Origin: Lewinellaceae bacterium
GTDB lineage: Bacteria; Bacteroidota; Bacteroidia; Chitinophagales; Saprospiraceae
Reading direction: 5' to 3'
Assembly (NCBI GenBank): GCA_016716135.1
Contig: JADJWX010000012.1
Location: forward strand, 1 to 64,000
DNA length: 64,000 bases
Each line of letters opens with the position of its first letter. Position 1 is the first letter of the stretch. The notes under the pieces are model-generated. The model was not told the origin of the DNA. It saw nothing but the letters and a program-made list of their open reading frames with translations, and ran no database searches. Of the stretch, positions 10,116-19,323 are shown piece after piece. Both the position numbers and the translations under genes were made by a program.

Positions 10116-10308
10116 AGAACAGAGGTTGATTATTTTTTAATTGAAAAGAGGCGTTTATTGTTACATATTCGTTAATCCTGTCAACAGCCATGAACAATCC
10201 CGCCGGACGCTTTTCGGCCCGCAATGTTACTAAAACTGTCCGGCAGCAATACCATCACAGCAGAAACATTGTTAAGCTTTGACAATTATAAGCGGTATAT
10301 TTTACTGT

Positions 10309-11065
10309 TCAGGCCAATTTGGGGGGATAAAGCACCCCGGCAATCTTTTCCAACAATACTTCTGCAAGCAATCTTTTGGACTCGGTTGTCCAACCGGCGA
10401 CGTGCGGGCTGAACACAACATTTTCCAGTTGATGCAGCCGTTGGTACAGCTTGCGCTCGGCAGGGGTGAAAGTGCCTGGTTTTTCATTTTCAAATACATC
10501 CAGGCAAGCGCCGCCAATCTTTCCGCTCTCCAGGCCCCGCACCAGGTCTGGTTTTATATTTGTCATAGGCCAGCACCGTCATCTCCATCCCGGCAAGTTT
10601 CCGGGCAAACTGGCTGCCCGTATGCCCAAACCCGACGATGCCCAGCGTGCGCCCGCGCAATTCAAACCCGCGATTCGCTTCCCGGCGCCAGATGTTTTGC
10701 CGGACTTCCCGGTCGGCGCGCAGCAGGTTGTTGGTCAGGGCAAGTAACATGCCGAGCGCCTGTTCGGCCACAGCATTCCGGTTGCCTTCCGGGCTGCTCA
10801 AAACGGCCACCCCTTTGGATGCCGCGTAGGGCCGGTCGACGATTTCCATCCCCGAACCAAGCCGCGCCACAAACCGGAGTTGTGTCGCCGCATCGAGCAG
10901 GTCCTTATCCACCCGGATTTTACTGTTGATCACCAGACCCTGGTAGCGGGAAATGATCTGCCGGGTCGTTTCCGGTGTTATGTCCGGCAAAAAATGGCAG
11001 GTAAATCCCAAACGTTCCAGACCATCCGTCAGGCTGGTATGGCAATCATCCGTGATAAGCACCAA
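10309..11065 (-). pseudogene. D-2-hydroxyacid dehydrogenase with internal deletion and frameshift
   Basis: The 5' part encodes a typical D-isomer 2-hydroxyacid dehydrogenase N-terminus (VLITDDCHTSL; VARLGSGMEIVD; SSPEGNRNAVAEQALGMLL) and the first half of the NAD-binding fold (TLGIVGFGHTGSQFARKLAG, AYDKY). Near 10545-10565 it jumps, in another frame, to the family's C-terminal part (LVRGLESGKIGGACLDVFEN with the catalytic Glu, and VFSPHVAGW with the catalytic His). The ~75-80 residues that normally lie between, including the TPETR and INTARG-type segments with the catalytic Arg, are absent. This is an internal deletion that also shifts the frame, so an active enzyme is not expected. No ATG exists at the expected start; TTG/GTG at 11065/11062 (or TTG at 11086) are possible. 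The frame is open further upstream, overlapping the divergent lipoprotein gene. Confidence 0.8.
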
Positions 11066-11289
11066 GTCATGCGAATTACTTTGCAATATGCTACAATATT
11101 TAAAGGTGGTATCTGCCAACTGTGCAGAAGGCCATTGCGGGTGGGTGAATTCAGCAGATGAGTTTGTGAAAGAAAAGGAGTGGTTGTTGGCAATTCCGCC
11201 CGGGAGGCCGAACTTTGCCAACCCTGAACACCAGACTTTATTTTTCAAAAAAACTGCCGCTGCAGCGGCAAAGATATCCATACTACAGC

Positions 11290-11964
11290 ATGAAACATAT
11301 CTTTTTAGGACTTGTGTCGGTTTTCCTCTGGCAAGCCTGCTCCGGTGGCGCCGCCGCTCGCAAACAAACTGCCGAGTGCTATGTCCGGTATCTTGCCCCG
11401 GAAGGGCAATGGCTGGCCGAAGTTACCCTGCGCGAAGGCGTCGACGGCCAACCGGGCGGGCGGGCAGTGGAGTCGCCTTCGGGCGTTCGTTACCAAAATG
11501 TGCTCATGCGCCTGCTGCCTTTTGAAGACGCCACGTACCGCCTCGAGCAGGCCGGCGGCTACACCGCAGCCCATAAATTTGAATGGCAGGACAGTGCCGA
11601 AAAGCAGCACAGTTTTGAAATGAACATGCCGGCAATTACCGCGTTTACTTTCGGCACAAAAAGCCTGTCGAACAAACAACCGGCCAGCCTGCGCTGGGAC
11701 GGTGCGCCCCTGGACCAAAACGAATCGCTGGTGTTTATGTGGGAAAGCACCGACGGCGGCCTCACTGTTCCTATGGAAATAACCGGCTCGCCGGGCATGG
11801 ACCACATCGACTTCCCGGCGGCGCAAATGGCAAAAATCCCGGCCGGAAACTGGTCGCTTTACCTTGTCCGCAAAAAACAGGTGAAACGCAATTTGGACGG
11901 CGTGCAGACCGTTGGGGTTGTCGAATATTACTCGCGCCCCGACACACTTTTGATCCAGAACTAA
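11290..11964 (+). CDS. Putative lipoprotein of unknown function
   Basis: The 224-aa product starts MKHIFLGLVSVFLWQACSGG: a short signal peptide ending in a lipobox (LWQAC), so the Cys at residue 17 should be lipidated and the protein anchored in the inner or outer membrane. The rest is a soluble, beta-rich sequence (EGQWLAEVTLREGVDG, RLEQAGGYTAAHKFEWQD, WSLYLVRKKQVKRNL). I do not recognise a named domain. The frame is open from 11215, but the start at 11290 is the one that places the signal peptide at the N-terminus. It is divergent from the broken dehydrogenase gene and precedes a TlpA-like gene with a 140-bp gap. Confidence 0.7.
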   Translation: MKHIFLGLVSVFLWQACSGGAAARKQTAECYVRYLAPEGQWLAEVTLREGVDGQPGGRAVESPSGVRYQNVLMRLLPFEDATYRLEQAGGYTAAHKFEWQDSAEKQHSFEMNMPAITAFTFGTKSLSNKQPASLRWDGAPLDQNESLVFMWESTDGGLTVPMEITGSPGMDHIDFPAAQMAKIPAGNWSLYLVRKKQVKRNLDGVQTVGVVEYYSRPDTLLIQN

Positions 11965-12104
11965 GTTTGCAACCTACTGTTGTTGAAGGGTTGCCGGAAG
12001 CCATTAGGTCTTGTTTAACACTCTTCCGGGTGCCGCCCAGGCAGCCATTTTCTTAATTTTGTCCTCTTGAATTCATTTTCCAAAGGAAAAACTTCTCGTT
12101 TAAC

Positions 12105-13494
12105 ATGAAAAAACTACTGTTCCTTTTACTCGTGTTGCCGGTTTTATGTATCGGCGCGGCAACCGCTCAAACTGCACACTCAGCCGACCAGATCACCCTC
12201 GTATGTAAGATCGTGGGCGAATCCGGCAACTCACCAACGATCTCCCTGTACGAACAAATCGGGCTGGCCTACCAGGAAGTGGCCACCGGCCAACGCCAGG
12301 AAGACGGGTCATACATCATCCGGCTGCCCAAGTCCGAACCCCGGATGTACAGCATCGGCTTTAACGACCAGCAAAACGGCCGGATCATCCTCGGCTCCGA
12401 AAAAGAGCTCACACTGTGGGCCAATATTCAGTTTATGCAAAAAGGCCGCACGGTGGGTTCCGAAATCAACAAGGCGTTTTACGAAGTTCAAACTACGGTG
12501 GAAAACCTGGCCGCTACCAGCGACGAACTCCGCAACGCCATGCGGCAGGCCCGCGCCACCCGCAACCCCGAAACGATCAAGGAAGCCAACCAAAAACTGG
12601 CTGCCCACGGCAAAGAAAAAACCACCTACCTGGAATCCCTGAAAAAAAGTAATCCCATGTTATGGCGCTTTGCCTCGCTGCAACTTTCGCCGGACTTTGT
12701 GACCGACCAAACCAATAACGCCGGCGAACTGGATTTTTACAGCAAATCATTTTTTGACTATGCCGACCTGAACAACCCCGCCTACGAAGACGCCCCAGGT
12801 GTGTTCGACGCATTCCAAAACTACGTGCGCACGATCTCCCAACTGGGCGCCAATGTAGAATCCTCCAGAACAATGATCGATGCCCAACTGGCCAAACTTC
12901 AGCCGGGCACCAAACGCTACCGCCGGGCCCTCTCGGGCGTCATCGCCGGCTTGCAGGCAGCCAATCACCCCGGATATCCGGACTATGCCCGCCTCTACAT
13001 CCAATACTACCGCAAGCAGGATGCCGGTGAAGTGGGCCGCCTGGAATACGACCTTAACCGCTCGTCCACCTTCACGCCCGGCATGACAGCCCCCGATCTC
13101 GTAGGCAATACCCCCGAAGGCGAACCCTATGCCCTGAGCAAAATGCGCGGCAAATACGTGCTGATCGACTTTTGGGCCAGCTGGTGCGGACCCTGCCGCC
13201 GGGAGAATCCCAACGTGGTGGCGCTCTACGGCAAATACAAAGAAAAAGGCTTCGACATTCTCGGCGTCAGCCTCGACCGCACGGAAGATGCCTGGAAAAA
13301 AGCCATCGAACAGGACAACCTGACCTGGAAGCATATCAGCGACCTGAAAGGCTGGGAAAAGCGAGCACGCGGCCCTGTACTCGGTCACGTCCATTCCGCA
13401 AACCCTGCTCATCGACCCGGAAGGAAAAATCATTCAGCGCAATTTGCGCGGCGAACAACTGGGCATGAAACTGGCGGAGATTTTCGGGGAATAA
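12105..13494 (+). CDS. TlpA/ResA-like thioredoxin with DUF4369-type N-terminus, one-base frameshift
   Basis: Periplasmic disulfide reductase type found in Bacteroidota. The signal peptide is MKKLLFLLLVLPVLCIGAAT; residues ~25-130 are a DUF4369-like beta domain, followed by a helical middle part, and ~325-460 a thioredoxin fold with the active site WASWCGPCRRENPN. The frame breaks near 13356: TGG GAA AAG CGA reads WEKRARG, whereas removing one A gives WESEHAALYSVTSIPQTLLI, with the conserved cis-Pro (SIPQT) and an end ..LAEIFGE* at 13494. The corrected length is 462 aa. As written, the protein would instead run on to 13565 without the cis-Pro strand. The extra A lies in an AAAA run, so a sequencing error is a real possibility. 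Confidence 0.82.
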
Positions 13495-13593
13495 GTTTTT
13501 TTATTGCGGAGTGCGGATTACGGATTTCGGATTACGGAGTGCGGATTGGTTCACCCACTCTATGAATGGAATCAAAACAATTTAATGTAGGGT

Positions 13594-14166
13594 CTTCCTG
13601 AAACATGAGTCATCCCGAATTTTTAAAATGACTTCGGAGAAGTCAAATATTTGTAGATCAGATATTTAAGGGCGCTCGACGACCTCGGAGAGGTCGCATG
13701 TGCAGGGGTTAGCACCTGGACATGCGACCGCTCTACCGGCGTGCAACGGCAAGTTATATTTAGGATTCCCGCTTTCGAGCAGACAGGTTCCTCGCTGCAC
13801 TCGGAATGACAAGACCACCTTATAAGAATCCGGGGGGCGAAAGATTTGGAAAAAGGGAACATTACCTCGCCCCCAGTTTTGGCCTCAGCCCATCCACAAT
13901 GGTTAGGCTAAAAAGAAAGGGGCGACGAAATGTTGCTTTACCGGGTTTTACTTTATTTAATACGCCTTGTCATTCCGAGCGTAGCGAGGAACCTGCTCAA
14001 GCGCAAAGGGAGAAATGCTAAAGCCAAATGCTTACCACAAATATTACCAATCATTGCACGCCGGTACCGAGGTCGGGCAACGGGTAACCTGAGCATTTCT
14101 ACAAATATTTAACCTCTCCGAGGTCTTTTTTATGGAAAAATTCGGGATAACTCATGTTTCAGGAAG
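13594..14166. repeat. Nested palindromic repeat element, copy 1
   Basis: A 573-bp non-coding element with 31-bp terminal inverted repeats carrying one mismatch (left CTTCCTGAAACATGAGTCAT.., right its reverse complement ending at 14166). Directly inside are further paired arms: GACTTCGGAGAAGTC..AAATATTTGTAGA on the left against TCTACAAATATTT..CTCTCCGAGGTC on the right, and AGGTTCCTCGCTGCACTCGG (13785 on) against TGTCATTCCGAGCGTAGCGA (13968 on). The latter motif is widespread between genes in Bacteroidota. A second copy lies at 30951-31524 and shares most of the internal sequence. No transposase is encoded; this could be a MITE-like element or a family of structured intergenic repeats. Confidence 0.8.
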
Positions 14167-14258
14167 CCCCTCGTTACCAATAGGTCTTTGAATGCCAACA
14201 ACTGCCCGAAGACCAATACCGGAATGAATCCGAAAATAATCAGCAGCCCTGTTTTCAT
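14130..14258 (-). pseudogene. Possible 5' remnant of a membrane/secreted protein gene
   Basis: From an ATG at 14258 the minus strand reads MKTGLLIIFGFIPVLVFGQL and then 22 more residues, the last of which lie inside the terminal repeat of the palindromic element, with a stop at 14130. The beginning looks like a real signal peptide or membrane segment, so this may be the start of a gene interrupted by the element. No matching 3' part was found on the other side. Low confidence; it may be a chance frame. Confidence 0.2.
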
Positions 14259-14366
14259 GGGAATCAAACGCCTTAGCCATCCGGGAGATTTTCTAGAGCC
14301 CGCAAATTTTCACTACCCCAACAAGATGAACCAATCCGCACTCCGTAATCCGCACTCCGCACTCCC

Positions 14367-15392
14367 CTACCGCGGTACCTCAATCTTCTTCACAATATCA
14401 TCCAGCACTTCGCGCGTGGAATAGCCTTCCATTTCGCGTTCAGGGGTAAGAATCACCCGGTGGTTAAGCACCGGGTAAGCCACGTAGCGAATATCATCGG
14501 GTGTTACGAAGTTGCGCCCCTGGATGGCTGCCGCAGCTTTGGCCGTTTTCATCAACGCCAGGGAGGCGCGGGGGCTGGCGCCCAGGAACAAATCGCCGTT
14601 GTTGCGGGTGTTGTGCACGATGGCGGCGATGTAGTCCAGCAGTTCTTCCCGGATATACACCTGCTCAATCCGCCGGCGGCAATCGGCGATCTCGGCCGGA
14701 GCCAGTACGGCACGCACGGTTTCGCGCAGGGCGCCGGCAAAATCGTTTCGGAAGCGGCGGAGGATCTGTTTTTCCTCGTCCAGGTTGGGGTAATCCAGTA
14801 TGATTTTGAATAAAAACCGGTCGAGCTGGGCTTCCGGGAGCTTGTACGTCCCTTCCTGCTCAATCGGGTTTTGCGTAGCAATAACAAAAAACGGCTGCTC
14901 CATCGGATAGGTGATGCCGTCTACCGTCACCTGGTACTCCTCCATCACCTCAAACAGGGCGGCCTGGGTTTTGGCCGGCGCCCGGTTGATCTCGTCGATC
15001 AGGATGATGTTGGAAAAAATGGGCCCGGCCTTGAACGTAAATTCCGATTTTTTCACATTGAACACCGGCGTGCCTACCACGTCGGCAGGCATAAGGTCGG
15101 GGGTAAATTGCAACCGGCTGAATCCTGAGGAAATGGTTTGCGCCAGCAGTTTGGCTGTCAGTGTTTTGGCAATGCCCGGCACGCCTTCCAGCAGCGTGTG
15201 GCCGCCGGTGAACAGCGCGATCAGCAGCTGGTCGAGCATGGCTTCCTGCCCGACGATCACCTGCCCGATCTCGTTTTTCACCTGTTCCGTGCGCTGCTGC
15301 ACCGGCCCGACATCGACGCCTTCGGGCTGAGGTTCCGGAATAGAATCTGGTGTTTCCTGTGGGGCAAAGGGCCCGTTTTCGTTATCGGTCAT
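14367..15392 (-). CDS. MoxR-family AAA+ ATPase
   Basis: The 341-aa protein is a MoxR (AAA_3) ATPase, a chaperone-like class that often acts on VWA-domain partners or in cofactor/complex maturation. Walker A is GVPGIAKTLTAK (~residue 70), Walker B LIDEINRAPAKTQ, sensor-1 ATQNPIEQEGTYKLPEAQLD, and the C-terminal lid domain includes LGASPRASLALMKTAKA and YVAYPVLNHR. It begins 1 bp after the stop of the DUF4350 gene on the same strand, a tight operon. In many Bacteroidota this pair is followed by DUF58 and membrane genes; here the row ends in the palindromic element, so the usual DUF58 partner is missing locally. Confidence 0.93.
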   Translation of the reverse strand: MTDNENGPFAPQETPDSIPEPQPEGVDVGPVQQRTEQVKNEIGQVIVGQEAMLDQLLIALFTGGHTLLEGVPGIAKTLTAKLLAQTISSGFSRLQFTPDLMPADVVGTPVFNVKKSEFTFKAGPIFSNIILIDEINRAPAKTQAALFEVMEEYQVTVDGITYPMEQPFFVIATQNPIEQEGTYKLPEAQLDRFLFKIILDYPNLDEEKQILRRFRNDFAGALRETVRAVLAPAEIADCRRRIEQVYIREELLDYIAAIVHNTRNNGDLFLGASPRASLALMKTAKAAAAIQGRNFVTPDDIRYVAYPVLNHRVILTPEREMEGYSTREVLDDIVKKIEVPR

Positions 15393-15393
15393 G

Positions 15394-16701
15394 TTATTTT
15401 GCTTGTTTAAAAAACCGCTCCATAGCGAGATGCAGTTGGATCATCATATCCTCCGTGGGCTGGTACTGGACTGCAGCGGTGTACTGCGTAAAGATATCCT
15501 GAATTTGTTTTACCGGCACTTCGGCTACCAGGGAAAGGCGCTCCACAAATGCGGCATCAATGCGCGGTTTCAGCGTATCGGCATCCAGTTGCGCCACCAG
15601 GCCGTAGCGTTCGCGCACCTGGGCCAGGAACAGCCGCATGTTTTGCACGCAGAGGTTTTGGTAGTTTTTTTCCCGGAAATGCAGGTTGGCAATGGTGCTG
15701 ATAAACTCGTACGAGGAGTTCTCATTTTTAGGCAAAACCGGAATAATGCGCTGCCGGCGCTTGGCCCGGAAAACCAGGTAAGCGCCCGCAAGCCCCAGCA
15801 GCAGGTACCAGGCCCAGGCCAGCGGGGGCTGTTGGAGAATGTAGCTGAACGGATGCTCGGTGGGCAACTGCCGCGAAAAACCCTGGCCCTGGTTGCGGCG
15901 GCGGCCCACGATTTCCGGCACCCGGCTGTAGCTGTCCCAGTAAATTGGCCCTACGGGCAAATACGACAACACGGCCGCGGCATATTCTCGCGTTTCGGGC
16001 TGCAGCAGGCTGTAGTTGGAAAACGCAAGGGGGGTAGTGTGCAATAAAAACCGCCCCTTGCCACGGGGAAACTCGGCAAAATTGATGTTCGAACCGTTCA
16101 GGTAGCCGAGCGGGCGCTGCGGCAGGCTGTCGCAAAAAAACTGCGCCTCGATGAACGCCCAACGGTACGATTGCGGCTGGTTTTGCCGGGCGAAATGCAG
16201 GTGTACCGGTTTATCAAGCGGCGGCGTCAGCACGGTAGCCGTCACAAACGAATCCTCAAAAATTTCATAATCATTCCACTCCGCATCGTCACATTCGGCG
16301 TAGTACAAATGGAACATCAGATCAAAGGGGATCGTTTTGCTGGACAACAGGACGGTGTTGCCTGCCGCCGCAAAGTCCAACAAACGGCGGGTACTCAGCG
16401 AATCCAGAAAAAGCGCCTCCCCGACAAACACATAACTTGCCCGGCTCTCGTCCTCAATAGGCAGTTCGCTGGCAAGGTCTGTTTGAATGTCGATCAGTTT
16501 TTTATCCGGAAAATAGCGTTTCAGCAAATTGTGCAACACCTGCGTCCCGTAGGGCTGGTCGCTTTGCTCACTGTAGGCGTCCTTTACCCAGGAGTCGCGC
16601 CAGTCGTACCGTTCAGGCGCCATCCAGCGCTGCCAGGCAAATACCGCCACCAGGGCCACAATGGCCAGCGCCAGGATCAGATATGCCGTCCGGTTTTTCA
16701 T
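15394..16701 (-). CDS. DUF4350 domain membrane protein
   Basis: The 435-aa product has an N-terminal membrane segment (TAYLILALAIVALVAVFAW), a DUF4350 region (SEQSDQPYGTQVLHNLLKRY, then a GATase-like DTVLLSS-type stretch AAAGNTVLLSSKTIPFDLMF), and a second membrane helix around residues 290-310 (WAWYLLLGLAGAYLVF) followed by a cytoplasmic tail. DUF4350 proteins are regularly found next to moxR; their function is not known. The next gene starts 1 bp after its stop, and the upstream cyclophilin gene ends 29 bp before its start, so the three genes are probably one transcript. Confidence 0.85.
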   Translation of the reverse strand: MKNRTAYLILALAIVALVAVFAWQRWMAPERYDWRDSWVKDAYSEQSDQPYGTQVLHNLLKRYFPDKKLIDIQTDLASELPIEDESRASYVFVGEALFLDSLSTRRLLDFAAAGNTVLLSSKTIPFDLMFHLYYAECDDAEWNDYEIFEDSFVTATVLTPPLDKPVHLHFARQNQPQSYRWAFIEAQFFCDSLPQRPLGYLNGSNINFAEFPRGKGRFLLHTTPLAFSNYSLLQPETREYAAAVLSYLPVGPIYWDSYSRVPEIVGRRRNQGQGFSRQLPTEHPFSYILQQPPLAWAWYLLLGLAGAYLVFRAKRRQRIIPVLPKNENSSYEFISTIANLHFREKNYQNLCVQNMRLFLAQVRERYGLVAQLDADTLKPRIDAAFVERLSLVAEVPVKQIQDIFTQYTAAVQYQPTEDMMIQLHLAMERFFKQAK

Positions 16702-16730
16702 GGCGTCACGCGCTTCTTATCGTCGGAAGC

Positions 16731-17621
16731 TTATTTAATCACGCGGATTTTCATTTTCACGTCCGTTTTCGGGCGGTCGCCCGGGGCGGTTTCCACCGTT
16801 GCAATTTTGTCAATCACATCCAGGCCTTCGATGACCCGGCCAAACACGGTGTACTCGCGGTCGAGGTGCGGGGTCCCGCCCATTTCAAGGTAGGCCTTGC
16901 GCTGCTCCGGCGTGTAATGAAACTGGCGGGCGGCTTCAATCTGGTTGAGCACGGCATCCGACACCGGGCCACCCTGCACGATGTAGAACTGCGAGCCGCT
17001 CGATTTTTTTTCCGGGTTGTTGGTACGGGCCGCGGCTATAGCGCCTTTGATATGGGCCAGCGTATCCACAAATTCCGCCGGAACCTGGTAGCCCGGGCCG
17101 CCCATGCCGAGTGGCTGGCCGGCAGCAGCGCCACGCGATTGCGGGTCGCCACCCTGGATCATGAAACCGTTGATGACCCGGTGAAAAAGCAGGTCGTTAA
17201 AAAAGCCTTCTTCGGCGAGTTTGACAAAGTTGTCGCGATGCTTGGGCGTCGACGCATACAATTCGGCAAGCATGGTGCCTTGCGTGGTTTCAATTTCAAT
17301 CAAGCAGCGTTCGGGAGCAGTTACCTGGATCATTTGTTTAGTTGTTATGATTTTTTTGCCCTTTTGGGCTTTTAAAACGACGGTGTAATTACCGGAGTGC
17401 ATATACCGGTGGGTTGGACTGGCTTCGGTGGATTTGCCGCCATCACCAAAATCCCATTCATACGATTCGGCGTTGGTTGAATTATTGGTAAACGTAATTT
17501 TTGCCGGCGCCACAGCTTTTTGTACCGGCATGGTAAAACTGGCTTGCGGCTTCACGGCACAGGATGCCAGCGCCAGGGCAACCCCGCCAAGCAGGAGGAT
17601 GGGGAAAATGTGTTGTTTCAT
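16731..17621 (-). CDS. Cyclophilin-type peptidyl-prolyl isomerase lipoprotein with PKD domain
   Basis: The 296-aa protein starts with a lipoprotein signal (MKQHIFPILLLGGVALALASC), giving a lipidated Cys at residue 21. Residues ~28-100 form a PKD domain (ITFTNNSTNAESYEWDFGDG ... SGNYTVVLKAQ). Residues ~108-296 are a cyclophilin domain with FHRVINGFMIQGGDP (catalytic Arg in FHRV) and SGSQFYIVQGGP. It should catalyse proline isomerisation during folding of envelope proteins. The fusion of an immunoglobulin-like PKD domain to cyclophilin is notable; PKD may position the enzyme at the cell wall or on surface substrates (inference). It is the first gene of a likely operon with DUF4350 and moxR. Confidence 0.92.
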   Translation of the reverse strand: MKQHIFPILLLGGVALALASCAVKPQASFTMPVQKAVAPAKITFTNNSTNAESYEWDFGDGGKSTEASPTHRYMHSGNYTVVLKAQKGKKIITTKQMIQVTAPERCLIEIETTQGTMLAELYASTPKHRDNFVKLAEEGFFNDLLFHRVINGFMIQGGDPQSRGAAAGQPLGMGGPGYQVPAEFVDTLAHIKGAIAAARTNNPEKKSSGSQFYIVQGGPVSDAVLNQIEAARQFHYTPEQRKAYLEMGGTPHLDREYTVFGRVIEGLDVIDKIATVETAPGDRPKTDVKMKIRVIK

Positions 17622-17701
17622 GATGACTGAATTCCTGTTTTAATTTTTTTTGCAAAGGAAGGGAATTTTGGAGCATTCTGGGATATACCGTTATTTTCTG
17701 C

Positions 17702-19240
17702 CTACTCCCGAAGCCGGCTCAGTCCCGCCTTTGCCCGGGCATGCAGACTGGCGGCATACGATTCGGGTTTCAACGCCAGACACTGTTTAAAGGCGTTTCG
17801 GGCAGCCTTGCCTGCGCCCTGTTTTTCGTAGAGCAAGCCCAGCTGCAGCGCTGCATTGCAGGCAAAATACGCAGGCTCAGCAGCGCCGTCGCGCACCGTT
17901 TGGCGGTACTGCTGAACGGCTTCCTCTGTTTTTCCAAGCGCATCGGCGATTCGCCCCAAGCGGTAGTGATATTCCAACGAATGCTTGGGGTGACTGGTAT
18001 ATTTTGCTTTTGCCGCCTGTAGCAAATCGTAAGCACGCCGGTAATAGCCCCCGTCGAACAACAGCCGGGTTTTCAATAGCAATGTGTCTGGCACTTCTCC
18101 CCGGTCCGCTTCGCGCAAGGCGGCTTTGTCAGGTTCTGCGCGGGCAACGCCCCTGGTTTTCACCAATTCCATGTAGCGCCGGTAGCCATCCGTGTTGCCG
18201 GCGAGGAGTTGGTGCCAGGCGAGTTTCTGACAGGTTTCTTTGATGCCGGTTCTACCCTTGAACGCTTGCAGGAATTTTTGAAGTGGCTTGTCTGCATCGC
18301 TGTCAAGCCGGTTCAGTTTGGCGATGCCAAGCAGGTAGTGGCGGTACGCAAACGGATGGTAGGGAGCGCCGTCCGGACAAGCTTCCAGCAGCCGGACAGC
18401 CACATCATTCCGGCCGGTGCGCATGGCAATACCGGCCAGGGCATATGCGGCCAGCGGGCTTTTCCGGGCATCCAGGGCGCCGCTGGAAATGGTTGCCCAG
18501 GCGGCAACGCTGCTGTTCTCCAGGTGCAATTGCAAAAATGCGCAGGCCGCGCGGGTTTCGGTTTCAAATAAAAAATCGTGCGCCCGGCTGTATTCCAGCA
18601 ACATTTCCAACTCATCCAGACCCTGGCGTATGCTCCCCTGCATGCCACTCAGCAGCCGGATTGCCCACCGATACTCGTCCGGAATATTCCCGACGAGCGC
18701 ATGCAGAACGCCGAGACTTTTATCGTTTGCCCGGAAATCCGGGTGCTCGTGCCGGTTTTGTTCGAGCAGGGCATAAGCTTGTTTCACATCGTTGAGCGCA
18801 GCCAGGTTGGCACCAAAACGCCCTTGCAGAACTGCCCAGTGCAATCGAATTTCAGCCTGTGCATATAAATACCAGGGGGATTTCCGGGAGCCACGGGCAA
18901 TCTGTACTAACCGGAGGTCACGGTTTTTCAACAGGTGCTTGTACTCGGTCCGGTTGTCGTTGAGCAAAATGGTGAAAAAATCAAGGTAATCGTCGAGCAA
19001 AAACACGAGCAGGTTGCGGGGCTCGGTCAGTTTGATTTCGGCAACCGTTTTCCGGGCTTCGCCCAAACGCAGGTCCAGGATTTGGGCATAGGCTTCGCGG
19101 ATGCGCGGCGATACCTGAAAAGTTTTTTCGCTGTGGTAGGAAGGCTGGGCGCTTGCGCCCCCACCCCCATCCCCTCCTATTCGAACCACAGCAAAAAGTA
19201 AGACCAAAACCGGAAGCCGGGCGGGCAGAAAATCGACCAT
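17702..19240 (-). CDS. TPR-repeat protein with signal anchor
   Basis: The 512-aa product (from the ATG at 19240) starts MVDFLPARLPVLVLLFAVVR, a signal peptide or anchor, and continues with helical TPR-like repeats: RIREAYAQILDLRLGEARKT, YAQAEIRLHWAVLQGRFGAN, YRRAYDLLQAAKAKY, LEYHYRLGRIADALGKTEEA, ACNAALQLGLLYEKQGAGKA. The frame is open to an ATG at 19303, but that upstream piece overlaps the strong hairpin that ends citrate synthase mRNA, and the 19240 start puts the signal sequence at the N-terminus. I therefore prefer 19240. A periplasmic scaffold role is likely; no specific partner can be named. It follows citrate synthase on the same strand, 83 bp after the stop. Confidence 0.82.
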   Translation of the reverse strand: MVDFLPARLPVLVLLFAVVRIGGDGGGGASAQPSYHSEKTFQVSPRIREAYAQILDLRLGEARKTVAEIKLTEPRNLLVFLLDDYLDFFTILLNDNRTEYKHLLKNRDLRLVQIARGSRKSPWYLYAQAEIRLHWAVLQGRFGANLAALNDVKQAYALLEQNRHEHPDFRANDKSLGVLHALVGNIPDEYRWAIRLLSGMQGSIRQGLDELEMLLEYSRAHDFLFETETRAACAFLQLHLENSSVAAWATISSGALDARKSPLAAYALAGIAMRTGRNDVAVRLLEACPDGAPYHPFAYRHYLLGIAKLNRLDSDADKPLQKFLQAFKGRTGIKETCQKLAWHQLLAGNTDGYRRYMELVKTRGVARAEPDKAALREADRGEVPDTLLLKTRLLFDGGYYRRAYDLLQAAKAKYTSHPKHSLEYHYRLGRIADALGKTEEAVQQYRQTVRDGAAEPAYFACNAALQLGLLYEKQGAGKAARNAFKQCLALKPESYAASLHARAKAGLSRLRE

Positions 19241-19250
19241 ATCCAACGGG

Positions 19251-19294
19251 TTAAAATACAGCAGCGCCATTACCGGAAGAAGTAATGGCGCTGC
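19251..19294 (-). terminator. Terminator after citrate synthase
   Basis: On the minus strand, perfect 13-bp arms GCAGCGCCATTAC / GTAATGGCGCTGC (19294-19261) with an 8-base loop are followed by TGTATTTT. It lies 30 bp after the citrate synthase stop. Because it would otherwise fall inside the coding start of the TPR gene, it also argues for the internal start at 19240. Confidence 0.7.
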
Positions 19295-19323
19295 CAGAAA
19301 CATTTCGCCAAACGGGCAATTGT

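Larger units (their letters stand above)
13504..14364. repeat. Outer inverted repeat around palindromic element, copy 1
   Basis: The gap between the convergent TlpA and MoxR genes (13495-14366) holds no convincing intact gene. Its outer edges are inverted copies of a GGATTACGGAGTGC-type motif: 13504-13551 reads GCGGAGTGCGGATTACGG.. twice, ending in GGATTGGTT, and 14329-14364 reads AACCAATCCGCACTCCGTAA.., the reverse complement. Inside lies the separate ~570-bp element described in the next entry. The whole could act as a two-way transcription stop. Confidence 0.65.

Noticed and set aside
12747..13433. 228-codon minus-strand frame opposite the TlpA-like gene
   Set aside because: Antisense shadow of a recognisable thioredoxin-family gene.
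13806..14112. Short frames reading CHSERSEEP-type peptides in the palindromic elements
   Set aside because: These arise from the CATTCCGAGCG..GCGAGGAA repeat, a common non-coding motif often misannotated as protein.
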